DNA of 64,000 nt from Zygaena filipendulae. Lineage: Eukaryota; Arthropoda; Insecta; Lepidoptera; Zygaenidae. The translations under genes were made by a program, and so were the position numbers. Under the pieces are notes generated by a model that saw nothing but the letters and a program-made list of their open reading frames with translations, had not been told where the DNA came from and did no database searches. Each line of letters begins with the position of its first letter. Position 1 is the stretch's first letter. The stretch spans positions 2,668,501 to 2,732,500 of the forward strand of contig OU015660.1 in assembly GCA_907165275.2 (NCBI GenBank), given 5' to 3'. Shown here one piece after another: positions 11,045 to 22,121 of this stretch.

Positions 11045-11617
11045 ATTGTTATAAAAAATGTTATACTGACACTTCTACTGATAATCAATATTTACACTGA
11101 CACAAGATCGATGAGCTGCCCAACTAGATCAACGTAGTCAAGTTTTGGGAGCGGCAAAACTATTTTTTTAAAAGTAAAAATAAAATAAAAGATTCAGTTA
11201 AGCGCAGAAGTGCATGCTCTTTACTGTGAGGCTGAATACAGACTGACTTAATACAAGTTGCAAATTAAATCATTATTTTAATTCTAGATACTTAATAATT
11301 CTAAGAATATAAACAGGGAGTGCAGTGCAGGTGCACTTCCTCTGAATTAGCTGACGGTGCGCTTGCGTGTGGGAGCCGTCAGGTACTTAGGTGTTTATTG
11401 TTACTATCCGCTCTTGAGCGCATTGCATAACGACGTTGATGTCTATGTTTAAAATAAATAAATAATTTCAACAACTAAGTCAACTTTATGATGTTTTTTG
11501 TTTTCATTTAAATGTATTTATGTATTTGAACTTTCACCTCTCTTCAGAAAATTTGTTCAATGTCGTTAAAGATAAAGATTATTAAAGATTGTCTTTCAAG
11601 CATCGAATATTTAGTTG
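11045..11617. other. Spacer, no gene recognised
   Basis: AT-rich, with a GC-richer patch at 11310-11420 that can fold (ctgacgg and ccgtcag around an 18-19-base loop). Nothing codes convincingly. Confidence 0.45.
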
Positions 11618-11621
11618 TTAA

Positions 11622-12175
11622 CCTTTAACTAGTGACATGATAAATTTGTTACACTATAGTGGAGAAGAGATTTTTATATTAAGAAACATTGTCATTGGCA
11701 AATTATAACTATAGACGCCATTACTAAAGAAGAAGAAGAAGGGATATGACGTCTCACAGGCTACTACTTTACTTTCAAAGACCATATTTTCATAAAATTG
11801 CATTTGGATGTTTGAAAATTATGTTGATATTTAACTATTGATATGTAATAAAATAAATTTAAATCAACTCAATCAGTTTTTCTTATTTATTTAGAAAATA
11901 AACGGTAATTAAGAATTGGCCCTAATTGACATGAGATCCTTTTCTTAGCATTTTAATAGAGTTCAACCCAGGCTTCCCAAGGACGGCCGACTTTCTAATT
12001 AGTATTACTTACGTATTAAACAACCGATGACAGGTCTGCCTTCTTCCACGGTTGTTTTAGCACTAAAACCAAAAGCTACTAAGACGCGGGGTCGCAGCAA
12101 GCGGGGGGAAGTGGTCAATTTTAAGAATTTACAAAACACGTGACGCCAGTGAGACTACACGTCACTAGTTAAAGG
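11622..12175. mobile_element. piggyBac-type MITE (554 bp)
   Basis: Flanked on both sides by TTAA (11618-11621 and 12176-12179). Perfect terminal inverted repeats cctttaactagtgac at 11622 and gtcactagttaaagg ending at 12175. TTAA duplication with ends beginning CC is the piggyBac signature. No transposase. The right end lies 13 bases from the stop codon of FX7, so the FX7 3'UTR must run into the element. Confidence 0.85.
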
Positions 12176-12188
12176 TTAACCATGCGTG

Positions 12189-12376
12189 TCAATGACAATG
12201 TTTATTTGGGAGGGAGACAACTACGTCGTCGATGGTGTAGGCAGAGCCCTTGCAACCTTTCGGGCGATGCGTGGCGCAACGCCACCTAGTTTTGTAGCCA
12301 AACTTTGAGTGGACCGTATATTTGTAGCCTTTAATCGACAGTGTGCGCGCTCCTCTATGCGAAGTGATGAAAGTAC
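12189..12376 (-). CDS. mod(mdg4): FX7: alternative terminal FLYWCH exon
   Basis: Acceptor tcgtttgcag, then GT-ACT-TTC-ATC; 61 codons to TGA. Residues: K15-G16-Y17, Y19, W31, C33, C41, H59-C60-H61 (again His-Cys-His). It has no ATG. After the second Cys it reads KGSAYT. Just downstream in mRNA sense (13 bases) begins the piggyBac-type MITE, which must supply any poly(A) signal. Confidence 0.85.
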
Positions 12377-12406
12377 CTGCAAACGAATAATTAATATGGG
12401 TTATTA

Positions 12407-12598
12407 CTAGCTCTCCCCCGCGGAATCACCCGCGGTAATTTCGGAGATCCCGCGGGAATTCCGAGATAAAAGTACCCTATGTGCTTTCCTGTACCCCTGA
12501 CAACGTTTGTGCAAAATTTCATGATGATCGGTTGATCCGTTAAGGCGTAGCAAACAAACAAACAAACAAACTCACTTTCGCATTTATAATATTAGTAA
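12407..12598 (-). mobile_element. HLE copy in the FX7 intron
   Basis: Reverse-oriented Helitron-like relic: starts agctctcccccgcgg, has the cgcgg palindrome pair, and ends in cttacta-type sequence after a (caaa) run. About 190 bp; non-coding. Confidence 0.65.
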
Positions 12599-13207
12599 GA
12601 ATTATAAAAAGAAAAATGATTCGAATTAAAAACCTTTTCAAAATAGATTTTAGTTTTTAATTGTATTTACCTGACAAAAAAAAGGAAAGCAAGTTTGTCG
12701 GCAAAACCCAGTTTTCGAAAACAGTTATAAAAAGTTATCCATTTTTTTAATTCAAATTGAATTGCGAGTTAAAATTTTACCTATGTGTATGAAGAAATCG
12801 CGATTCCCGTCTGTCAGTTCAGAAAGTGATATACATTAGATACCTACTATTTTTATTATAATTATTATTAAAATATAAAATGCGTAGTTTTAAAATATGT
12901 TTTATTCAAAACACAACACAAAAACAGAATATTTTCGATAGAATTGGCGGTTAATGTTAATCTAAAGTAGGTACCTAATATTATGATTGTTTGAGAAACT
13001 ATTTTTTTTCCCATAAAAAAACTTATCGAGAATATTAAGATTAAGATAGATACAGCGAGACGTGGTCGACGTGGACACGGTCGCGAAAATCACCCAGTCA
13101 AAAGTCTAGTTTTCGTAAGGTCACGAAAATGACGATAAGTTAGTTCCTTAGTTTTCTATAGTGATAACAATTACAGATTTTCAACTTGGTTAAGGAGGCT
13201 AGATATA
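12599..13207. repeat. Spacer with dispersed repeat near 13030-13200
   Basis: AT-rich. The part at 13030-13200 (acgataagtt, then gataacaattacaga) is shared with 31915-32010, 56330-56510 and 62850-62970. No gene. Confidence 0.5.
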
Positions 13208-13550
13208 CAACTTGTTAATGAATTAACTGAAAACAAGAAAGTAGTTTACTCATAAACGACTAGCGAATCGATCGCATTGTGTTTTATAGGTTATGTTTTC
13301 ATTTTTACTAGCCCATGTCTAAATTATTTATTTATAATACAATATTTGGCGTGTACGCAGCAAAAAAATTCGAACCAGTAGGCGCAGGCGTTGCGATTGG
13401 AATTTCGTAGATAGGTCACCAAACTAATGTTGAATAACTTTTAATAAAGTATAAATTTTTTCGACATAAAATATATTTTAATCATATTATTATTGTTTAT
13501 TTTTTTAAATGGGGTGTATCAGGTTTTCAGTTAATTCATTAACACGCTGT
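13208..13550. mobile_element. MITE with 22-bp inverted ends
   Basis: Inverted repeats tgttaatgaattaactgaaa near 13213 and in reverse near 13525-13545, each close to a TA. About 343 bp, no coding sequence. Parent family not recognised. Confidence 0.65.
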
Positions 13551-13792
13551 ATTTTACGTTAGGTAATTTTGTAGCAAAGTGCGAGTTCCACATCCATACA
13601 TAATTTAGTATTACAATTAATACCTAAATATTTATAATCGAATGCCTCGATCACAAAACACATGCACAATAAAATGATTGTAATGAATGGTGGAAAGGAT
13701 AACGTGAATAAATTACTTAAATATAGATCGAAACCATTGAAACTTACCAATATGTAAGTTCGTTTTGTTTCAATGTATCAAAATACATTTTA

Positions 13793-14016
13793 TTAATTCT
13801 TTGGTTCATGATTATGTTCGTTCTTGAATGAAATCAGTTGATCGTCGATTGTAAAGACTACAGCAGGGCAATGGCGATAGTAATTCGATGAATTCACAGC
13901 ACATACCCATCTACACTTGCCAGTTCTACTACCGCTCTTCTTTTGCATAAAGTATTTGTATCCTCTGAAAAATACTACCCTTGTGCCCCTTTTAGATACT
14001 CCAAAATAAAAAGAAT
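13793..14016 (-). CDS. mod(mdg4): FX8: alternative terminal FLYWCH exon with long inter-Cys loop
   Basis: Acceptor gatttgtttcag, then AT-TCT-TTT-TAT; 73 codons to TAA. Residues: R17-G18-Y19, Y21, W36, C38, C49, H67, H69, tail EPKN. The two zinc Cys are separated by 10 residues, against 7 in most exons here, and an additional Cys (C34) precedes Trp. An AATAAA overlaps the stop codon itself (TAATAAAA on the minus strand). Confidence 0.85.
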
Positions 14017-14109
14017 CTGAAACAAATCAACCAAATACAAGCATACTAAAGCTTATTTTATGTTTCATTTATCATCTAATATTGTAAGATGTTGCTGATA
14101 TCTATATTT

Positions 14110-14954
14110 CCATACATATTATTATAAAACAAAGTCCTCCGCTGCGTCTGTCTGTCTGTTCGCGAACAAACGAAAAAACTACTGAACGGATTTTCATGCG
14201 GTTTTCACCAATGTGTGTTGAAATTCAAGAGGAAGGTTTACACGTATAGGTTATCGCGGAATTACCGCGGGAACTCCGTAATTATCACGGGTAATATTAT
14301 AAAGCTAAAGGGTTTGTTTGTTTGGTTAAACGCGCTAATCTCAGGAACTATTGGTTCAAATTAAAAAAATTCTTTTTGTGTTGGGTAGTTCATTTATCGA
14401 GGAAGGCTTAAGGCTAGGGTAAAACCAGGATAGTTGCCCTGGAGGTATAGTTGCCCCCATCGTAATTACTCTAGTTTCGCAGATGAATCGCGTGCAATTT
14501 TATTTATCTATCAAAAGACTTTCCAACTACTATTAAGTGAACCGCGTCTCATGTCTCTGTTCGATTGCACGGGAACGCAAGGTGAGATCAAAGATTTTTC
14601 GGGATAGATGCCTTGTTTCCCGGCGGGTCGTCTATCCTAAATGTAATTTATATGGACTAGACAACTATCCCATATATGGGATAGATGTCACAAAAAGTAG
14701 AGGTCCGTAGAAACCACTAATACTCTGGAAATTTCAAAGATAATGTCTTTTACATTTAATAAATTTGTAGATAAAGAACCAAAGTACTTGCCAGTTTAAA
14801 AAATAAAATATTTTGATTTATGTACTGGGAGATATAAAAGATTTCGAAAAGTGTGGCAACTATCCGGGTTTTACCCTATATTATGACATCGCGCTACGAC
14901 CAATAGGAACGGAGCATCAGATTAATGCGTGTGAAATCGCGGGGCACAGTTAGT
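14110..14954 (+). mobile_element. HLE copy, split by a nested MITE
   Basis: Helitron-like relic: begins near taaaacaaagtcctcc, continues with gaacggattttcatgcgg, and ends gaaatcgcggggcacagttagt. It is interrupted by the 459-bp MITE at 14418-14876, so the MITE is younger. Confidence 0.65.
14418..14876. mobile_element. TA-flanked MITE (459 bp)
   Basis: Terminal inverted repeats gggtaaaaccaggatagtt and, at the right end, aactatccgggttttaccc, one mismatch apart, flanked by TA on both sides (14416-14417 and 14877-14878). TA duplication fits the Tc1/mariner superfamily. It has no ORF of note; an internal ggatagatg/catctatcc-like motif recurs. Confidence 0.8.
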
Positions 14955-15259
14955 TAATTATAAATTTACTATTACACAATTGTGATATATTGTGATATAT
15001 ATTTAATTCTAAAATTTAATACATTATAACCATAATATTATTCAATTTTCATATCCAACTATACGATGTTGTCCTCTCTTAGCCAATTTGACAATCTACT
15101 TACTGTCAATTTGGTTATGGGACTGAGCTGCTAGTAGAGTCAACTTATTTTATACTGCTAAGTGCTAGGTCACAGAACTACAATCTTATTATACAAATCA
15201 ACAAAACTCTTGAGAAAGTCTGTAACAAAAAAAAAATTAACCTAGAATATGAATGTTTG

Positions 15260-16160
15260 TTTAACAGTAGTGAACTTACGGGAGGACAAAAAAATATTTA
15301 TTATTGCATTCAATATATAAAACAACCTGCCAAACAAACTGGATACATACGTATAAAATAACTAACCATATTATGTATACAGGATGGGGACGATAATACG
15401 ATGATAAATGAAAGCACCCGCAAGAGTACAATGAAACTATCAAACAAGCCCTTATATCGAAACTTCTCATTTATAAAAAAATTCTTCATCCTGTATTTTT
15501 TTGCCTAGGTAGTTAACTAAGTTATCACGAATAGGTTAGGTAACAAACTCCACGGTAGGAAATAACCTCCGTAAATATCGGTACAAATACGCCATGTTGC
15601 CAACTCGCAGCTACTTTCAGCGTGCATAGCACCAATCAGATGACTCCGCGCGCGCGCGCTGTTGCCGCTCTTATCACGGGTTAGTGAACCAATGGTGCTC
15701 TTTTTTATAAATTTTTGTCCCATTTACTTAGTTTGTTCGAAAAATTTTATGTTTCTATTTCGATATTAGGACTTATTTGATAGTTTGTGAAGGTGGCCGT
15801 ATGCCACTTGTTATGATATCCCGCCTCATTTCTAATATTTGTTATTTATTTTTATATCTGTTCAACGTGGGGCGCCAATTGTGAGGTTCGGAAGTAAAAA
15901 TCCTCGGCTAGCTCAAATAAAAATATTTTTTGTAAATTAGAGCTTTTGTATTCTTTAAATCGTATCTAGTTCTATCAAAAAGTCAAAAGTCAAATTTTTA
16001 AAATATAAAAGGAACAGATATAAAAATAAATAACAAATATTAGAAATGAGGCGAGATCATAACGAGTGGCATACGGCCGCCTTGTTACAAGTTTCATTAT
16101 ATTCTTATATTGCCGGTGTTTTCATTTATTGTCTTGTCGTCCTCACCCTGCATACTTCTC
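15260..16160. repeat. Dispersed repeat shared with 27290-27700, split by a MITE
   Basis: The parts outside 15787-16089 match 27290-27700 in places: gccatgttgccaactcgcag with its inverse at 27510-27540, gatattaggacttatttgatag at 15762 versus 27628, and attgccggtgttttcat at 16109 versus 27675. Contains a short (cg)n run at 15650. No gene. Confidence 0.55.
15787..16089. mobile_element. MITE with 70-bp inverted arms and AGTTT target duplication
   Basis: Arms 15787-15863 and 16012-16089 are inverted copies (ggccgtatgccac and gtggcatacggcc; cctcatttctaatatttgt). AGTTT is present on both flanks (15782-15786 and 16090-16094). The paralogous locus at 27640-27660 reads straight through gatagtttcatttt and shows the empty site. 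Non-coding. Confidence 0.82.
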
Positions 16161-16362
16161 GTATCTGCACGTTAGTACCTACGCTGCGTTTGTTCCATTT
16201 TACGCTTACTACATTAATTAGTATAAGTATTAATTATTTAGTGATATTAAAAAATAGTAATTAAACAAATCAATCAATCATAAAACTCGTACACCTTAAA
16301 ACACGGGAAAAATAAATAAGATTAAACTGAAAGTTTTTAAGTTTCTTATTAGTAAATCAAAA

Positions 16363-16598
16363 TTAGAAATTATAGCGGTACAAATTTTTTGTGGTTTGAA
16401 CGTTCGGTAAATGATTATGTTCATTCTTGAACGAAACTGGCTCATCGTCCACTGTGAAGACTACAGCGCGACAACCCTTGGCCTGGTGAGTGCCGCAGAA
16501 CCAACGCACTTTCCTACCGATTTCCATATGCTTGAAATATTTATATCCTCTAAAAATTAATATTTTTGCACCTCTCGAAGTTTGTAGGTACATGTGAA
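16363..16598 (-). CDS. mod(mdg4): FX9: alternative terminal FLYWCH exon
   Basis: Acceptor ttctttcag, then TT-CAC-ATG-TAC; 77 codons. Residues: R16-G17-Y18, Y20, W32, C34, C42, H60, H62, followed by a 15-residue tail ending NLYRYNF. The core (RGYKYFK, VSFKNEHNH) is close to FX10 and FX11, which form a subgroup with FX8. Upstream ATG codons lie in the intron. Confidence 0.86.
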
Positions 16599-16675
16599 CT
16601 GAAAGAAAAAAAATCTGTTCTAGAGCCATAAAACGGAATTTCTTACTTGGTGTTAATAATCTTAATCTATCTATC

Positions 16676-16903
16676 TAATATATATAAATCACGTGTCACG
16701 TTGTTTGTCCGCGATGGACTCCGAAACTACTGAACGGATTTTGATAAAATTTTGCAACCGTTTATAATATGATCCAACTTAAAAGATAGGATAGTTTTTA
16801 TCCCGGAATTCCCTCGGGAACTGAAGGACATAGAGTACTTTGTTCCCTCAACATCCGCGGGAACTCCGAAATTACCGCGGATGAAATCGCGGGGGACAGC
16901 TAG
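16676..16903 (+). mobile_element. HLE copy, full-length
   Basis: One 228-bp copy of the unit found in tandem at 10.2-11.0 kb: starts ctaatatatataaatcacg and ends gaaatcgcgggggacagctagt. It lies about 80 bases upstream of FX9 in mRNA sense, in the intron. Confidence 0.75.
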
Positions 16904-17318
16904 TTTTAATATATATGTTAAGTCCGCGATGGCGCGGAGCTAAGAATATAATCTAAAGTGCGTCAGTTACCTTTGATGGTGGTGGTATCCGCTTCGTCGG
17001 GGCCCCAGTCTTCTTGCTTGACACCACTAAGTTGGATTCACTGAGCACTTTTATACAATCCATCATCTACCAGTTTTATACTAATACCCCAAAAATACAC
17101 TAAATAACTTTTAACCCTTAATAACCGAATTAATAGTAATAAAACTAGAGAGCCGACCGATCTCCACCTAGCTATCCGATCCAAGTCCCAATTTGTTTCA
17201 CCTACCCGACACAAAATTTATAAAAGCCAATTTGCAATTATCACTAGGTTTTTATTATTTACCCTTCTCTAAACAATATATGTATATAATAATCAAACAA
17301 AATATTCTAATCTTAACT

Positions 17319-17800
17319 AGCTATTCCCCGCGGTTTCACCCGCGGAAATTTCGGAGAACCCGCAGGAATTCCGGGATACAAAGTACACTGTGTCCTTTTC
17401 TGTATACCCAAAATACCCTTTCATGAGATTTTACCGGCGTTAATTTCAGAATTCCCGCGGTACTAAACCTGGACTAAAAGTACCCTATGTCGTTCTATGT
17501 AGGGAACCCTGACAACGTGTATGCAAAATTTGACGGTGAGCGGTTGAGCCGTTAAGGCGTGAAAGTGTAACAAACAGACAGAGTTGCTTTCGCATTTATA
17601 ATATACTAGCTGACCCGCGCGGTTTCACCCGCGGTAATTTCGGAGTTCCCGCGGGAATTCCAGGATAAAATATAGTTATAAACCTTCCTCATGAATCACT
17701 CTATCTATTGGTGAAAACCGCATCAAAATCCGTTGCATAGTTTTAAAGATTTAAGCATACATAGGGATAAAGGGAAGGAGAAAGCGACTTTATTTTTTAA
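17319..17800 (-). mobile_element. Two adjacent HLE copies, reversed
   Basis: First copy about 17319-17606 (ctagctattccccgcggttt to gcatttataatata); second about 17608-17800 (ctagctgacccgcgcggttt onward). Both show the paired cgcgg hairpin next to the CTAG terminus. The stretch 16904-17318 has no recognised feature. Confidence 0.65.
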
Positions 17801-17859
17801 TATGAAGTGAATTAGGGATTTTTTACTATGAAGTGAATTAGGGATTGGCGATCACAGAT

Positions 17860-18094
17860 GGACATAGATAAGCAATAGTGTGTTAACCCACACTGGAGAA
17901 ATTTTGAGTAAATCGTGTTTTAAAAGTATAGCGCCATTTTGTGTCAACATCTTTTATGTTCAATATTTAGTTACATATTTAAGCAATGTAATAAGGTAAA
18001 CACATAATTAAATAACGTTCCCTAACTCTCAATAAATCGTTCTCGATCAATAACTTGATTTTGTGGGTTAACATGTTATTGTTTATCTGCGTCC
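17860..18094. mobile_element. 240-bp palindromic MITE, copy 1
   Basis: Ends ggacatagataagcaatag and, inverted, cagataaacaataac-type sequence, with gttaaccca inside each end (about 31-bp imperfect inverted repeats). Internal stretches ctctcaataaatcg and aaggtaaacacataatt are conserved. Other copies: 22869-23100, 35950-36175, 48865-49048 (truncated), 53344-53570 and 62291-62525. No coding sequence. Confidence 0.75.
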
Positions 18095-18222
18095 CGCTAT
18101 CCACCTATTGCCTATTTGGCTTCTTTTTGTTAAAATTTTGTTCATTTCGAATAAAACACTCGATACTCGTGTACCATTTTACTGCCTTTCTGAAATCATT
18201 GATGCTAATTATATTTAGTTTG

Positions 18223-18416
18223 TTAATGATTATGGTCGTTTTTGAATGACACCAGTCGATCATCGACCGTGACGACTACAGCGCGACAGCCGTGGAACGA
18301 ATTTAGAGCGCACGCCCAGCGACACTTGAAGCCGTAGCTTTTGTTTTTAAAATACTTGTAGCCTCTAAAATATACCACTCTTGTTCCTCTATTCGATATA
18401 TCAAATCGAAATGAAT
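18223..18416 (-). CDS. mod(mdg4): FX10: alternative terminal FLYWCH exon
   Basis: Acceptor ttgtttttag (TAG rather than CAG), then AT-TCA-TTT-CGA; 63 codons to TAA. Residues: R17-G18-Y19, Y21, W33, C35, C43, H61, H63, ending at the finger. C31 just before Trp parallels the extra Cys of FX8. The inter-Cys loop reads ALNSFHG, unusual in lacking the common SSH/ATH. Confidence 0.85.
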
Positions 18417-18823
18417 CTAAAAACAAAAAAGGACAACCATCGTTAATTTGGATATGTCATAAACAATTTGTTTGTACCGGTTATAACCGGGTAAATAAAA
18501 TACGATATAATATTATACTTTTGATACCAGAAGAAAAAGTTCTCAAGGTAGTTACGGAATTCGGGTAGGAACTACAAGGAAATTAAGTCTTGAGCTAACT
18601 AGGACTAAGGCTGCTTTCATCTCGATATAAAGAGTTGCCGAACGAATTCCAAAATTGACGTTAGTAAAACCATGAAAGGAACAGTTAGTTTTTGGAACCA
18701 AGTTAAAATATAAAAAAACGGTATGTGTAATAATAGAAAAAGCGTGTGGAACATTGTACACGGTATTATATTATCTGTGGTACACGTAACAGAAGCGAAA
18801 CTGCTTAAGCATAGGTAGTAATT

Positions 18824-19229
18824 TGTGGGCGTCCGAGGTAAAAGATACTTACCAGTTCTCGGCATTTAGGTAGTTTCCGAGATATACGAGGTTTCGTAAA
18901 GTTGGGTGAAAAAATTGCGTCCGCAATTTTAATTGATAATTAATAATAAATGTTCAATTTTCTACAATTTCATATCTAAGATATCTACAATAATATATAA
19001 AAATCTATGTAACAAGCAAGTAAAAGTTTTTTTTTTCACTCGAACTTTATGCTTTTTCTCAAATCAAGCTTTTCCAGAATTACAACTTCAAATGTCTGAT
19101 GAAAAAAAACTGTGCTAGTTTTTGAATATTCTTTCAATCCTTACTGTCAATAGACTATTCTAGATACCGAATCTAGTCTTAACTCAACATCCCACTACTG
19201 GTACCTACCATTTTATGTGGACGCCCACA
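18824..19229. mobile_element. MITE-like repeat with tgtgggcgtcc ends
   Basis: About 406 bp with inverted ends tgtgggcgtcc (18824) and ggacgcccaca (ending 19229). The interior (ccagttctcggcatttag, tctatgtaacaagcaa) matches 25270-25871. The flank 18417-18823 holds no gene; minus-strand ORFs there (18552-18865) lack family features. Confidence 0.65.
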
Positions 19230-19429
19230 TTTTGACTTTTAAGTATCTACCTATTTCCATCCTTTTTGCATCAGTAACGTTTCGTATACAACGTTAAAAT
19301 TAAAATTCGACCTTGAAATTTACTCAAATTAAGTATACCTAAAGAAATTTATGTGTTGTAGAACTAAGAACTAGATAGAACAAGTCGAGTGGAATGCAAC
19401 CCTCTTCCTTCGATAAGGGTCTCATAATA

Positions 19430-21018
19430 CACACATCAACAAAATCTAGGGATATTTTATATTTCTTCAAATATCTAAAAATCTAAGAAGAATTTTCTGA
19501 CATAGTAAATGGAAGAATGATAGGTTATTTTAAGGTCTTTAATAAAAAATCAAAAATATTTCGTAATTTTTTTGTTTTAAATAAAAATGTTAATTTTTAT
19601 AATTGCCGTAGAAAATTGTTATGATAAAAAATTTCATTTCTTCTCATAAAAGTTTAAATTTTAAATAAAAATGAAAGAATCTAATAAAATCTAATTATTA
19701 ATAATCAGTATTGCCACTTACATTAATTACACATCGACATCGATTGTTCATACTTAAAATTAAATTGTCAATGTCTAGCTGCGGTATGAGGTCCCATGTT
19801 CTTTGCAAGTGTTCGTAAAGTTGTTGTTCCGTTGTCAAATTTGGTGGGAAATCTTCCAAAGATTTCCGTTGTAACATGTCCCAGGCATGCTCGATAGGAT
19901 TTAAGTCGGGCGACTGTGCAGGCCAATCCAAAACTTGAATATCGTGGTCTCGGAGAGCGGCCGCCACCAGCCGCGCCGTATGGGAAGGAGCATTATCGTG
20001 CATGAGTAGAAATTCCTGGCCCATTTGGATTCTGTGCGGGACAATAACAGGCTCTACTACCTCCTCGTGGTATTTTTGTGCAGTCATGCTGCCTTGGATC
20101 CAAACGAGCTGGGTTCGTCCGCCAAGACGAATTCCTGCCCACACCATGATTGTCCCGCCTTGGTATGAGTGGACTTCCTGAGGGTGCCATAAACGGCTAA
20201 CTCTTCCTGGCGTTCTCCAAACGCGTGTTCTTCGTGAATCCGGATGAAACCCAAACCGGGACTCATCGGTGAACAGCACCAAAGACCATTGTTCGTCACT
20301 CCACGGTAAATGCTCCCGAGCCCACGAAAGCCGCCGACCGCGATTGCCACGTCGCAATGCTGGAACACGTAGTGGTCTTCTACCATGAAGACCAACTTCA
20401 TGCAACCTTCTTCGCACGGTTTGGCCGCTTACCATCAGCTGGTGGTCCTCCTGGAGCCTTCGGACTAGTTGCATCGCTGTGACATTGGGTTGTCTTCTGG
20501 CGGTCATTTGGAGAAATCGATCCTGTCTCTGCGTAGTAACACGATATCTACCGGTGTGCTGTTCAGCCACATCCCCAGCACTGCGATAACGTGACCACAA
20601 CCTTGATATCACGTTTTGGCTGGTATGTAAGGCCTTAGCAACGACGCGTTGAATAGCACCATTTTCTAACATGCCCACGGCTCGTAACATTTCATCTCGA
20701 CTCAAATGACGACGTGACATGACTCTTAAAGCTCACTCGGCCCAATTAATTAAAAAATAAATACAATCTAATCTCTTTTCATTAATTAATATCAATAAAA
20801 CAATCTAAATTTTCCTCATTGTAACAAGTAGTAATGACAATTTTGCCGCCGTATAGTTTTTCTTTTGTTTTTTTTTTATTTAGGTTTTTAAATTTCGAAA
20901 ATAGAATAAAAGAGGTTTCAATCTGTATATAAACTTTTTATGGAAACTAAAAAGATTTTAAACTATAAAGTCGTAAATAATTTAGGATTAAGGTATCCCT
21001 AGATTTTGTTGATGTGTG
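19430..21018 (-). mobile_element. Complete Tc1-like transposon (1,589 bp)
   Basis: Terminal inverted repeats of about 25 bp, cacacatcaacaaaatctag at 19430 and its reverse complement ending at 21018, each bounded by TA (19428-19429 and 21019-21020). One intact transposase ORF lies inside. Size, TA duplication and DD34E catalytic spacing are typical of Tc1. It sits between FX10 and FX11, in the same orientation as the exons. Confidence 0.93.
19698..20720 (-). CDS. Tc1-family DD34E transposase
   Basis: 340 codons from ATG (MSRRHLSRDEM) to TAA with no break. N-terminal paired-type helix-turn-helix region at about residues 5-110, with a basic stretch RRPLRVPALRRGNRGRR that may serve nuclear entry. 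Catalytic core: first Asp in FTDESRF, second Asp in HDNAPSH, then Glu in PDLNPIEHAWD; there are 34 residues between the second Asp and the Glu, that is DD34E. It cuts and inserts the element at TA. Full-length for the family (about 340 residues). An intact frame suggests a recent insertion; activity is untested. Confidence 0.95.
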   Translation of the reverse strand: MSRRHLSRDEMLRAVGMLENGAIQRVVAKALHTSQNVISRLWSRYRSAGDVAEQHTGRYRVTTQRQDRFLQMTARRQPNVTAMQLVRRLQEDHQLMVSGQTVRRRLHEVGLHGRRPLRVPALRRGNRGRRLSWAREHLPWSDEQWSLVLFTDESRFGFHPDSRRTRVWRTPGRVSRLWHPQEVHSYQGGTIMVWAGIRLGGRTQLVWIQGSMTAQKYHEEVVEPVIVPHRIQMGQEFLLMHDNAPSHTARLVAAALRDHDIQVLDWPAQSPDLNPIEHAWDMLQRKSLEDFPPNLTTEQQLYEHLQRTWDLIPQLDIDNLILSMNNRCRCVINVSGNTDY

Positions 21019-21253
21019 TATGTGGGTTATTGCGAAGCGGCCGGCGGATACGTGGAGAGAAGTTTATCGAGTAACTTTGGGATTAGCCCCAGAACATTTA
21101 AATACAAAAGATTCTTGTATCTGGTACATTTTATTTTCTTTTATTAGGTGGAAGTAATAAAAAAAAATATGCATACAATCGAACATAGAACCTCCTCCTT
21201 TTTGGGAATCGGTTAAAAAATTGAAATTTAGAATTCAGACTCAAGATCAGACA

Positions 21254-21456
21254 TCAGGCTGGCTGATGATTATGTTCACTTTTGATTGACAGCAGTTCGT
21301 CGTATACTGTGTAAACCGCGGCCCGACAACCTTTGTTCTGGTGAGTGCCGCAGAACCAACGAGTCTTGCAACCGTTTCGTCTTTGCTTGAAATATTTATA
21401 ACCTCTATAAAGCAGTACTTTTGCACCTCTAGCAGTGTATTGGTATGATATAGGTC
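21254..21456 (-). CDS. mod(mdg4): FX11: alternative terminal FLYWCH exon
   Basis: Acceptor tatgttttcag, then GA-CCT-ATA-TCA; 66 codons to TGA. Residues: R17-G18-Y19, Y21, W33, C35, C43, H61, H63, tail QPA. Close to FX9 (RWFCGTHQ-KGCRA). C29 precedes the Trp. The stop lies about 235 bp from the right end of the Tc1-like element, so the 3'UTR could run toward it. Confidence 0.86.
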
Positions 21457-21825
21457 CTGAAAACATATATTTTAGCGGTGAATATACACTCTAGTTAAAG
21501 CGAGACGTTCCTGAAATAGCTTTAAAATCAATAACGTATTAACATTTTTTTTTGTAATATGAAATTTTTAATAGGAAAAAAATCATGATTAATCTAAAGG
21601 GCGTGAGAAATGATTTAAGGTTTTTCAAAACCAATTTTAATTAGAAACATAAAAGAAAGCGGATATTGAACAAAAACACTGTTGGCAGTAAGACTCATTA
21701 TTTTGAGTGAATAAGTTTAAATAGCGGATTGTTTCAGGAGCGGATCTCAGGGTCTTTGGCGCAAGGAGACACCTTGATGCATATTCATCGCCTGTCAAAG
21801 TTCGGCAGTGGCGTAGTAGCGTTAA

Positions 21826-21895
21826 TAACAGCGATCCTCAGATGCTGCAGCTGCAGCACGGCGCAGTGATCTGAGGATCGTTGCATGATCGTTGA
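21826..21895. repeat. Small inverted repeat
   Basis: cgatcctcagat near 21832 and atctgaggatcg near 21870 are inverted around a CAG-rich centre (gctgcagctgcagc). It is about 30 bp downstream of the FX12 stop in mRNA sense. Function unknown. Confidence 0.55.
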
Positions 21896-21921
21896 TGATG
21901 CAACCGATCACGATTTCATTT

Positions 21922-22121
21922 TTAACGATCATGATTGTGTTCATTGCGCGTGCTCACGACCTGATGCTGGTTGGTGTAGACGGCGGCCGTGCACCGTTGC
22001 TTGTGTTTGCTACATCTCCATCTCATCCAGTTATCGTGTCTGGTAAAATTGGAATCTTTGTAAAACTTGTATCCCATATAGGTCAAAATAGGTGTACCTC
22101 TATTGGACACGAGATATTGAA
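21922..22121 (-). CDS. mod(mdg4): FX12: alternative terminal FLYWCH exon
   Basis: Acceptor ctctttcag, then TT-CAA-TAT-CTC; 65 codons to TAA. Residues: M15-G16-Y17, F19, W34, C36, C43, H61, H63, tail DR. The inter-Cys loop is one residue shorter than usual (six residues, as in FX13 and FX18), and the loop between Tyr and Trp is longer. Only about 465 bp from FX11. Confidence 0.85.
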
